DNA from: Bermanella sp034111105
GTDB lineage: Bacteria; Pseudomonadota; Gammaproteobacteria; Pseudomonadales; Oceanobacteraceae
Direction: 5' to 3'
Length of the DNA stretch: 11,609 nucleotides
Assembly (NCBI GenBank): GCA_034111105.1
Contig: JAWUXY010000007.1
Location: forward strand, 1-11,609
This document shows positions 1 through 6,267 of this stretch, one piece after another. The position numbers were made by a program, and so were the translations under genes. Below the pieces are notes generated by a model. The model was not told where the DNA came from. It did not search any database and saw only the letters and a program-made list of their open reading frames with translations. Position 1 is the stretch's first letter; every line of letters starts with the position of its first letter.

Positions 1-62
1 CTGCCACAAGCAGCCAGCATACCCATCGCGGTTACAAGCGCAGCACCTTTAATTAATTTCAT
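1..62 (-). CDS. Lipoprotein, N-terminal fragment (runs off left edge)
   Basis: The gene starts at ATG 62-60 on the minus strand and leaves the window after 20 codons. The visible peptide, MKLIKGAALVTAMGMLAACG, is a textbook type II signal peptide: a positively charged start (K2, K5), a hydrophobic core, and a lipobox L16-A17-A18-C19. The mature protein should be lipidated on C19. Residue +2 is Gly, not Asp, so by the usual Lol rule outer-membrane sorting is expected. A weak Shine-Dalgarno (AGGT) lies about 9 nt upstream. It is divergent from htpX, and its promoter overlaps a Fur-like site, so iron-responsive expression is plausible. The function of the mature protein cannot be judged because none of it is in the window. 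Confidence 0.75.
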   Translation of the reverse strand, partial: MKLIKGAALVTAMGMLAACG

Positions 63-82
63 TTCGATACCTGTTTGATCGT

Positions 83-97
83 GTTAAGAACTGTAAA
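83..97 (+). promoter_or_regulatory. CpxR-box-like sequence
   Basis: GTTAA-GAACT-GTAAA matches the enterobacterial CpxR consensus GTAAA-N5-GTAAA at 9 of 10 defined positions. In E. coli htpX is a known Cpx regulon member, which makes a site upstream of this htpX reasonable. However, it lies well upstream of the htpX start and right beside the inferred start of the divergent lipoprotein transcript, so it could serve either gene or be chance. A short, degenerate motif in a non-enteric genome is weak evidence. Confidence 0.25.
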
Positions 98-116
98 GAG
101 AATCATAATCAATTAG
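98..116. promoter_or_regulatory. Fur-box-like operator
   Basis: The 19 bp GAGAATCATAATCAATTAG match the classical Fur consensus (GATAATGATAATCATTATC) at 13 of 19 positions, and resemble even more the GAGAATCAT-type core common in gammaproteobacterial Fur sites. The site covers the -10 element of the leftward lipoprotein promoter, which is the geometry expected for repression by Fur with iron. It is an inference from sequence only. Confidence 0.5.
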
Positions 117-130
117 TATTAGACTAGCAA
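102..130 (-). promoter_or_regulatory. Sigma70-type promoter of the left-edge lipoprotein gene
   Basis: On the minus strand TTGCTA (complement of 125-130) and TATGAT (complement of 102-107) are separated by exactly 17 bp. They match the -35 and -10 consensus at 4/6 and 5/6. The start of transcription would be near 95, giving a leader of about 33 nt before the ATG at 62. Confidence 0.5.
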
Positions 131-205
131 TACAAATGAAATGTATTCCTATTATTATTGAGGGATACCTTGGAACTTATACGCCAGAATTTCATCTATT
201 TGCCA

Positions 206-234
206 TTGAAGTTCGGGCGCCTTGGCCGCATATT
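206..234 (+). promoter_or_regulatory. Possible htpX promoter
   Basis: TTGAAG (206-211) and CATATT (229-234) are spaced by 17 bp, each with 4 of 6 matches to sigma70 elements. This would place the transcript start about 24 nt before the htpX ATG. I saw no convincing sigma32 (heat-shock) promoter, although E. coli htpX is stress-inducible. The match is modest. Confidence 0.25.
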
Positions 235-248
235 GTCTTCAAGTTCAC

Positions 249-254
249 AAAGGA
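249..254 (+). promoter_or_regulatory. Ribosome binding site that fixes the htpX start
   Basis: AAAGGA lies 10 nt before ATG 265. The upstream in-frame ATG at 136 has no purine-rich site. Homology to HtpX begins exactly at MMRI, encoded from 265, so the extra 43 residues of the longer frame are not part of the protein. Confidence 0.65.
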
Positions 255-264
255 CAACTTAACG

Positions 265-1155
265 ATGATGCGCATACTTTTATTTTTAGCCACTAACCTT
301 GCAGTGATACTGGTCGCCAGTGTCACCTTAAGCTTGTTAGGCGTCGGCGGCTATATGACCAGCCAAGGGTTGGATTACAGCAACCTGTTTATTTTCTGCC
401 TAGTGTTTGGTATGGCGGGTTCTGTGGTGTCTCTGCTTATTTCTAAGTGGATGGCAAAGCGCAGCATGAGGGTTCAAGTAATCGAGCAAGCCAGCAACGC
501 TGATGAACAATGGTTGCTTAGTACAGTAAAAGAGCTTGCACAAAAAGCCCGTATTGGCATGCCTGAAGTGGGTATTTTTGCTAGCCCACAGGCAAACGCA
601 TTTGCCACCGGTTGGAACCGTAATAATGCCCTTGTGGCGGTGAGCACTGGTTTGTTAAATAAAATGAGCCGTGAAGAAGTAAAAGCCGTTTTGGGGCACG
701 AGATTGGCCACGTTGCCAACGGCGACATGATTACGCTTACACTGATCCAAGGTGTCGTGAACGCCTTTGTTATGTTCTTTGCTCGCATCATTGGTAACTT
801 TGTAGATAAAGCCGTACTCAAAAATGACAGTGGACGCCCTGGCTTTGGGTTTTATATCGCAACCTTTGTAGCGGAAATGATTTTGGGCATTTTAGCCAGT
901 ACGATTGTGTATTGGTTCAGTCGCCGCCGTGAATACCGTGCCGACATTGCGGGTGCTGAGTTGGTCAGCCCTGCGGCCATGGTGAGCGCACTTGCTCGCT
1001 TGCAAGATGAATACAATCAGCCAAGTGACATGCCAGATGAAATGGTGGCATTTGGTATCAGTGGTGAATTAAAGAATGCATTAGGCGGCTTGTTCATGAG
1101 CCACCCTCCGCTAGATAAGCGTATTGCTGCGTTAAAGCAGCGCTACGCTGGGTAA
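265..1155 (+). CDS. htpX: Inner-membrane zinc protease HtpX (M48 family)
   Basis: The 296-residue product is close to E. coli HtpX (293) in length and aligns along its whole length from memory, starting MMRILLFLATNLAV. HtpX is an integral inner-membrane zinc endopeptidase that removes misfolded membrane proteins alongside FtsH. Two N-terminal membrane segments (about 3-29 and 38-60) precede the catalytic motif HEIGH at H145-H149. The third zinc ligand is E223 in the RREYRAD motif. Further hydrophobic segments lie at about 155-180 and 195-218. The NAFATG and SHPPLDKRI motifs typical of the family are present. The start at 265 is chosen because of AAAGGA upstream and because homology begins there. 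The gene is followed at once by a strong terminator and seems monocistronic. All key residues are intact, so it should be functional. Confidence 0.97.
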   Translation: MMRILLFLATNLAVILVASVTLSLLGVGGYMTSQGLDYSNLFIFCLVFGMAGSVVSLLISKWMAKRSMRVQVIEQASNADEQWLLSTVKELAQKARIGMPEVGIFASPQANAFATGWNRNNALVAVSTGLLNKMSREEVKAVLGHEIGHVANGDMITLTLIQGVVNAFVMFFARIIGNFVDKAVLKNDSGRPGFGFYIATFVAEMILGILASTIVYWFSRRREYRADIAGAELVSPAAMVSALARLQDEYNQPSDMPDEMVAFGISGELKNALGGLFMSHPPLDKRIAALKQRYAG

Positions 1156-1162
1156 TCAAAAC

Positions 1163-1188
1163 AAAAAGAGCCCAATTGGGCTCTTTTT
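1163..1188. terminator. Bidirectional rho-independent terminator
   Basis: A perfect 11-bp inverted repeat, AAAAAGAGCCC (1163-1173) and GGGCTCTTTTT (1178-1188), surrounds a 4-nt AATT loop. The stem has A-runs on one side and T-runs on the other, so it can end transcription in both directions. It sits between the convergent ends of htpX (1155) and the lipoprotein protease gene (1195) and probably serves both. Confidence 0.9.
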
Positions 1189-1194
1189 AGTTTT

Positions 1195-3171
1195 TTAGTT
1201 GGATTGCTTACAAACTAACCCAAAATCTAAATCTAAAATATCTCTAGTAGACACTCTTTTTAACACATGGGTATCGATATTATAAATACCCGTTCCTACC
1301 AAGTATTTCCCGCTGCCCTTATTCTTTAACTTTAAATCACCCTCTGCAAGTAAATGATTTTGAATATCCGCTAAATTTACGACCTGCATATTATCATCTA
1401 AATCTTGGCATAATTTCGATAAATTCAGATAATTATTTTTAAAATCCCCACCATATTTAGTTACTGAATCACTTATGGTTTTTAAGCCTTCGCTATCTAT
1501 AACATTGAATTGTGCGGTTTCACTTGCCAATGAAGTTGCGTTAGTATAAAACGTTTTGCTGTCTCTTTTTACCAATGTATCATTGGTATAAAAGGATGCT
1601 AATTTTATTTCTTTAGATTGCACTTGATCATTTAACGAATTAGATACCCTAATGAATACCCTACTATCAGGTTCGGACTTGAACTTAACAAACGCTTTTG
1701 ATTCTGATTCTTTATAGCTAATTCTAGCATCAATATTACCTAAACCAACTATTTCTACTTTTACATTATTATCAACTTCTTTATTTGTATTAAAAAGATC
1801 GATTTCATAAAGCCTGCCATTTATTTGCTTAATATCAAATATTAATGCGGGTAATTCTTCTTTGTTATAACTATCTTCCAACATCAAGCTGTAAATATGT
1901 TTATTATAATAATCAGGATAACCATACGTAAAATGACCACCATGAGCATAGCCATGAGCATGACCCATTTCATGTAAAACAGTATTATATGAACCCGCCT
2001 TAAAGTTATCTATATCATCTAACCCTCGTATGCCGACATAGCCATTAACAGTTGTACTGCTATTTGTAGGCGCAGACCACGTCCCAGCACCAACACCCTG
2101 CCAACCTATTGCTTTGTTTTTAAGTCTTCCCATATTAAAATCACGGCCTTGCTGAGTTATAACAAAGAAATACTTAAGTAAATGATGGTTCATTTCAGAT
2201 GAAGGTTTGCATGAAAGTGAATTAACGCAACCTTTTCCGTTTGGTAAAACCAGTCTATTTAAATATCTTTGTCCATATGCATAATCTGTAAGCGTTGGAA
2301 GAAAATGCTTAGAATTCATAAAATATTTAATATTTGCTAAAAGCGCACCTAATATTTTACTTTCTGTTTTTGTTGGATAATCGGTACAGCTCCATTTATT
2401 AGGATTATCTGATTTAGCATCTGCACATGACTTACCCCATGTTGAACGAGAAAAAGACAAATTTGGAGAGAATAAAATAGATGTCTCAACATATTCAGTA
2501 ATATTATTTTTTGATACATCAAGTATATTTTTTGTATAAGGTGATATTGGAGATAAAAATTTTAATTTATAATAGTTACCACTACTTTGTCTCACTAAAA
2601 TAGATTTAAAATATCTATTCGTATAGTTCTCTAAAACAAAATCCCCAGATTTATCGTAAGACACCCTTACATCATTAACATTATATCTATCACTGTGGGT
2701 TATATTAATGTTTGAACTGGATATTTTATTGACTGTTTCATATTTAATACGAGACGAGTTCATTTTAATATGATTTGAAGCAGATATATCATCATCTTGC
2801 TTTCTTTTTAATGATTTATAAAAGATAGGGCTACCATCTTTTTTATATGCCCTTGCCATAGCCATTTCAATTGGATCATCTTCAGGTAAATTATCTTCGA
2901 CTTGATTATCTTCGACTGGATTATCTTCAACTGGATTATCTTCGACTGGATTATCTTCGACTGGATTATCTTCGACTGGATTATCTTCGGCTGGATTATC
3001 CTCAATCTCATCTTGGATTGACTCATCTATAATCTCATCTTCTAGTGTTTCTTCAATAATATCGTTTTCGTTTATTATCTTTGGTGATTCGTTAGACGTC
3101 TCATCTGATCCTCCGCACCCTGTTAGTGCAATTATTGCAATTAGGCATACATTTTTTATTGATATTTTCAT
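1195..3171 (-). CDS. Surface-type lipoprotein with metzincin metalloprotease domain and acidic repeat stalk
   Basis: The 658-residue product starts with a type II signal peptide (MKISIKNVCLIAIIALTGC) with lipobox L16-T17-G18-C19, so it is probably an outer-membrane lipoprotein. Residues 23-102 form a strongly acidic, low-complexity stalk. It includes repeated EDNPV pentads (about 57-91) encoded by a 15-bp tandem repeat. The zinc motif at 400-410, HEMGHAHGYAH, fits HEXXHXXGXXH of metzincins exactly: ligands H400, H404, H410, general base E401, and the conserved glycine G407. A candidate Met-turn is YSLML (M430). Residues about 440-560 look like beta-rich domains. Six cysteines (C249, C262, C315, C321, C588, C654) could form disulfides. 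I cannot assign a MEROPS family; an M66 (StcE-like) or M10-like protein is possible. Its substrate is unknown. The gene is AT-rich compared with htpX and the dsbA operon, suggesting transfer. No clear Shine-Dalgarno precedes the ATG. An AraC-family gene is divergent and may have regulated it. Confidence 0.85.
   Translation of the reverse strand: MKISIKNVCLIAIIALTGCGGSDETSNESPKIINENDIIEETLEDEIIDESIQDEIEDNPAEDNPVEDNPVEDNPVEDNPVEDNPVEDNQVEDNLPEDDPIEMAMARAYKKDGSPIFYKSLKRKQDDDISASNHIKMNSSRIKYETVNKISSSNINITHSDRYNVNDVRVSYDKSGDFVLENYTNRYFKSILVRQSSGNYYKLKFLSPISPYTKNILDVSKNNITEYVETSILFSPNLSFSRSTWGKSCADAKSDNPNKWSCTDYPTKTESKILGALLANIKYFMNSKHFLPTLTDYAYGQRYLNRLVLPNGKGCVNSLSCKPSSEMNHHLLKYFFVITQQGRDFNMGRLKNKAIGWQGVGAGTWSAPTNSSTTVNGYVGIRGLDDIDNFKAGSYNTVLHEMGHAHGYAHGGHFTYGYPDYYNKHIYSLMLEDSYNKEELPALIFDIKQINGRLYEIDLFNTNKEVDNNVKVEIVGLGNIDARISYKESESKAFVKFKSEPDSRVFIRVSNSLNDQVQSKEIKLASFYTNDTLVKRDSKTFYTNATSLASETAQFNVIDSEGLKTISDSVTKYGGDFKNNYLNLSKLCQDLDDNMQVVNLADIQNHLLAEGDLKLKNKGSGKYLVGTGIYNIDTHVLKRVSTRDILDLDFGLVCKQSN
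2891..2995. repeat. 15-bp in-frame tandem repeat (7 units plus a decayed one)
   Basis: Seven consecutive units of TTATCTTCGACTGGA run through the stalk of the lipoprotein gene, at steps of exactly 15 bp (2891, 2906, 2921, 2936, 2951, 2966, 2981). Four units (2906, 2936, 2951, 2966) are identical, and the other three differ at one position (T/G at 2891, A/G at 2921, G/A at 2981). A decayed eighth unit begins at 2996. On the coding strand each unit gives a pentad such as EDNPV. Because 15 is a multiple of three, gain or loss of units would change stalk length without breaking the frame. Confidence 0.95.
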
Positions 3172-3259
3172 TGTGTAAGCTTTACTTATTAAGTCGTTTG
3201 ATATTTAGCAAAATTTGACTAAAAATAGTCTTTTATCTCACCACCTGTCGGGACTATAA

Positions 3260-3277
3260 ATCTTGAATTTTCAAGAT
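3260..3277. promoter_or_regulatory. 18-bp palindrome, candidate operator
   Basis: ATCTTGAATTTTCAAGAT consists of two perfect 8-bp arms (ATCTTGAA / TTCAAGAT) around TT. No T-run follows on either strand, so it is a better candidate for a protein-binding site than for a terminator. It lies about 90 bp upstream of the protease start. The protein that binds it is unknown; a dimeric repressor would fit the symmetry better than an AraC-type protein. Confidence 0.45.
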
Positions 3278-3320
3278 AATGTGATTCCAAACCCCATTTG
3301 GCTCAAATAACAAACGCTTG

Positions 3321-3367
3321 GCACCAACTGACAACAATGTCCCATTTTTTTAGCACCAAAAAACAAC
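3321..3367. repeat. Two direct half-sites 32 bp apart, possible AraC-type binding sites
   Basis: GCACCAACTGACAAC (3321-3335) and GCACCAAAAAACAAC (3353-3367) match at 12 of 15 positions and are offset by 32 bp, close to three helical turns. AraC-family regulators commonly bind tandem direct half-sites, and such a gene starts just downstream. The second copy is in a poly-A context, which inflates the similarity. Confidence 0.35.
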
Positions 3368-3474
3368 CTTAAATACACGAAAAGACAACAAGAAAGATAA
3401 TTTTCTCTATATCATTGAACGTTCAAAATAAAACAGAGTATTTTACTGTTAACAGCAATGAAGTTGATACATGC

Positions 3475-4496
3475 ATGAATAGAAATGAGAATGATCTCGA
3501 TAACAGGCCTAAAAAGAACTATATAACTGTTAACGAATTCAAATTAATGAAACGCTATTTTGATGAAAAAGGCATTAAATACCCATATATCGATACAAAT
3601 CTGAAATACATTCCAGCCTCGACATTAATACATGCATGGGAATCAATACTAAACAAGAATGAGTCAATACTACTTCCCTGTAAAATTGGTTTACACACTC
3701 ATATTTCTGATTATGGCGTTATTGGATCAATATTGAGTAATTGCTATACCCTTGGGGAATCTCTGTCACGAGCAATAAGATACGAACTTCTTATGACGGA
3801 CCTAATACTGATATCAACCGAAGTAGGCGAACGATATTGCTTATTATTATTAATGATAATAAGCAATTTAGTCAAAAAGAGATCCTGCCTATTTTATTAA
3901 AATATATTTCTGGTTTTATTAGTATTTGTAGATATGTTTTAAACTCATTTGATCATGACAAAATTGAAATTTCAAAAATTGAACTTCAATTTGTTCCAAC
4001 AAAAGAAGATCAAGTTGCAATGTGCAACTTGTTAAATACCAATATAGAATTCAATTGCTCTAATAATGCACTTATTATTCCGACATCAATACTGTCGTTA
4101 AAAACGAACAACCCTGACCCAGAATTACTGAACTACAGTATATATCTTGCAAAAAATAGAATGAATGAAATAAAAAATGGCCGTTATTCCGAACAATTAT
4201 CACATCTTCTTTCAAAGACTGAAAAACCTAGAAGATTAAAAATTTCAGTTGCATGTGATTACTTTGAAATAAGCAGCAGTAAGTTAAGGAGACGGCTTGC
4301 ATTAGAGGGGACTTCATACAACGAAATAATTGACACCTATTTAAAACAAGAGTCGAAGCGATTAGCTAAGTATAAACTCACAGCAACAAAAATTAGTGAA
4401 GAGCTTGGTTACTCTAACTTAAGTTCATTTTCTAAAGCGTTTAAAAGATGGAATGGTCATACCTTTGATAAATTTATAAAAGAAAGCATAGACTAA
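3475..4496 (+). pseudogene. AraC-family transcriptional regulator, split by a frameshift
   Basis: Two overlapping frames together encode one AraC-type regulator of normal length (about 340 residues from ATG 3475). The first frame, open from TTG 3415 to the stop at 3900, holds the N-terminal ligand-binding part of the arabinose-binding-like type (motif TLGESLSRAIRYELL). The second frame, to the stop at 4496, continues it and carries the C-terminal HTH_18 domain: first helix-turn-helix at CDYFEISSSKLRRRLALEGT and second at SEELGYSNLSSFSKAFKRW. The switch from the first to the second frame is needed between about 3822 and 3850, in or next to the TTATTATTATTAATGATAAT tract. It corresponds to one missing base or two extra. 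ATG 3475 is preferred over TTG 3415, but neither has a good ribosome site. The gene is AT-rich like its divergent neighbour. It may be a real pseudogene, a sequencing error, or a recoded gene. Confidence 0.8.
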
Positions 4497-6139
4497 TCAC
4501 CAATCACACTTTTATTTCGACCATTTTCTTTTGCTTGATAAAGTGCTTTATCAGCCCGTTCAAATACTTGCTCATGAGTCATACCTTCACTAAAACTCGC
4601 AACACCACATGACAGCGTAATTTGAACTCTTTCCCCTTTAAAATGAAACGGACAATTTTCGACTTGTTGACGAATTTTTTCAGATACTTGATAAGCTGAT
4701 TTTATATCGGTGTTCGGCAAAATCACCACAAACTCTTCACCACCGTAACGTGCTAATAAGTCGGTTTGACGGGTGCCTTTTTTCACTTGGCGACTTATCA
4801 ATTGCAGCACTTTATCTCCCGCTTGGTGGCCGTAGCTGTCATTAATATTTTTGAATTTATCCACATCACACACAATCAAGCTAAGCTCACCACCGTAACG
4901 CACAAATCGTTGATGCTCTTTTACAATATACGCATCGTACGCACCTCGATTAGGTAATTTGGTCAGGCTATCGACCATGGCTTTTGCTTGGCTTTTGTTG
5001 AGCTGCGTTTTTGCCGTCTCAAGCTCGCCTTCCATTTTCATTAAGCGATCGCTTAACTCATTGATGTGTTGCTCAAACGTTTTTTCACGATGTTGTTGTT
5101 CATGCTTAAATATGTCCAACGTGGCAAACACACGGTCTAATTGCTGGCTGACCGAACCTTTTAAGTTTTGGGGACTGTCTGTGCCCTCTTTGAGGACTTG
5201 TTTTAAGTCATCAAGGTGTCCGCGCATTTTGTCGTCAAAGTCTTTTGACGCGGATTTGAAACCTTGCTCTAAACTTTGCCCCTGAGACAACCAATTTTGT
5301 AGCTCGCTTAAGCGCTCGTTTAAGCTTTTTAAGAAGGTATCAAATTCTTCTTGCTCTGTGCCTAGGGCACTAATAACCAGTTCAGCTAATACCTCTAGGG
5401 CAGGCACAATTTCATAAAGGTTTAACCCTTCTTGTACCTTGCCTAATAAGTGTATGGCTCTTGGTTGTTCGGTATTGGGCAGCGTTAACTTAGGAATCAG
5501 GCTTTCGAGTACTTTGCTGGTTTCTGAGGTGATGCTGAGCAGGCCTTTTTCGGCGGCTTCTGGAATATGGTATGACGATTCATCATCGCTATTGTCATGA
5601 GTATCATCACGATCAACGATGGGTGTGCTTTGCTCTTTATTAAATAAGCGGCTAAAAAAGCCACTGGTTTGGCTCATGTCTTGAGTCGAGCCAGTGTTGG
5701 CAAGTGCCTCAGCCCATTGAGCAATAACACTGGTAAACGCGAGTAGTAAGTCTACTTTATCCGTTTGACGAACTTGTTTACGCACTTTCGTCAGTTCACC
5801 CATAAGCTGCTTGGGCAGTTGGTGGGTGGTTTCGATATCAATCAGGGTTTGGGTAATTTGACCTTGAAAGCTTTCTTGGCGCGCTTGCCAGCGTTCAAAA
5901 CCGGACTCTATTTGCTCAAGAATACGCGACAAGCCTGACAGCTGATCGGTACGCAATAGGTCTCGTATGGACTCTAGCTGACTGTCCATGTCCGCATCTC
6001 GACCCTCGGCCGTGATCGATAAGCGAATAATGGCCCGACGCAGCTGGCCTATGCTGTCTTCAAAGCTCTGCTCGAGTTTTTCATTTTCATCAATGAGATT
6101 AAGGTATTTATTCTTCCAACGATCGCTATCTGTGCTCAT
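4493..6139 (-). CDS. Cytoplasmic diguanylate cyclase (GGDEF domain)
   Basis: The 548-residue protein makes cyclic di-GMP from two GTP. The C-terminal GGDEF domain (about 385-545) is complete: DSLTKLPNR (390-398), metal-binding D425 in CDVDKFK, and the active-site GGEEF at 466-470. The inhibitory I-site RxxD (R457-Q-T-D460) is five residues before it, so product feedback inhibition is expected. No membrane segment or signal peptide is seen. Residues 1-385 are largely helical with coiled-coil character (for example 345-385), interrupted by an acidic linker near 175-190, and probably mediate dimerisation or partner binding. It follows the hydrolase gene by 128 nt on the same strand. I recall a GGDEF gene at this place in Pseudomonas (PA5487). 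Its stop codon overlaps the stop of the convergent AraC-family gene (shared bases 4494-4495) and no terminator separates them. Confidence 0.95.
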   Translation of the reverse strand: MSTDSDRWKNKYLNLIDENEKLEQSFEDSIGQLRRAIIRLSITAEGRDADMDSQLESIRDLLRTDQLSGLSRILEQIESGFERWQARQESFQGQITQTLIDIETTHQLPKQLMGELTKVRKQVRQTDKVDLLLAFTSVIAQWAEALANTGSTQDMSQTSGFFSRLFNKEQSTPIVDRDDTHDNSDDESSYHIPEAAEKGLLSITSETSKVLESLIPKLTLPNTEQPRAIHLLGKVQEGLNLYEIVPALEVLAELVISALGTEQEEFDTFLKSLNERLSELQNWLSQGQSLEQGFKSASKDFDDKMRGHLDDLKQVLKEGTDSPQNLKGSVSQQLDRVFATLDIFKHEQQHREKTFEQHINELSDRLMKMEGELETAKTQLNKSQAKAMVDSLTKLPNRGAYDAYIVKEHQRFVRYGGELSLIVCDVDKFKNINDSYGHQAGDKVLQLISRQVKKGTRQTDLLARYGGEEFVVILPNTDIKSAYQVSEKIRQQVENCPFHFKGERVQITLSCGVASFSEGMTHEQVFERADKALYQAKENGRNKSVIGD

Positions 6140-6143
6140 AGCT

Positions 6144-6170
6144 TCCCCCTTATTTGATTAGTATAGGGGA
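6144..6170 (-). promoter_or_regulatory. Leader hairpin that could hide the ribosome binding site of the cyclase gene
   Basis: The message for the diguanylate cyclase carries AAGGGGGA just before AUG, an excellent Shine-Dalgarno sequence. An upstream UCCCCUAUA can pair with it: eight pairs (one a G-U) with one A-A mismatch and a 9-nt loop. Pairing would sequester the ribosome site. A GGA also lies in the site, the core of CsrA/RsmA motifs, and cyclase mRNAs are frequent CsrA targets. No binding or switching can be shown from sequence alone. Confidence 0.4.
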
Positions 6171-6267
6171 GGATTTCAAGCTTGCTGCATTGAAGATGCG
6201 CAATCATCAATTGTATGTTTAAACTGGTAATATCACGACAACAAAGTGGGGAGTGGACTACTGAATA

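Larger units (their letters stand above)
3172..3474. other. Divergent intergenic region between the lipoprotein protease and AraC-family genes
   Basis: About 300 bp of AT-rich DNA separate the two divergent genes. It must hold both promoters, but I found no convincing sigma70 pair on either strand. A sequence with unusual symmetry lies in the middle: GACTA-AAAA-TAGTC (3217-3230), an 18-bp palindrome (3260-3277), CCAAA-N5-TTTGG (3287-3301), TTGGCACCAA (3318-3327) and GACA-ACAA-TGTC (3330-3341). TTGGC occurs at 3298 and again at 3318, 20 bp apart, roughly two helical turns. A TTG at 3415 opens the reading frame of the regulator gene, but the first ATG in that frame is at 3475. Confidence 0.6.

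Noticed and set aside
136..264. 43-residue N-terminal extension of HtpX from ATG 136
   Set aside because: It has no ribosome site, no resemblance to HtpX, and the family N-terminus begins at 265 with a good AAAGGA upstream.
2808..3026. Small basic leftward frame with repeated KIIQS units
   Set aside because: It is the tandem repeat of the lipoprotein gene read in another frame; no ribosome site or independent support.
3318..3335. Sigma54-like promoter starting at TTGGCAC
   Set aside because: The -24 element is good but the required TTGC (-12 GC) is absent at the correct distance.
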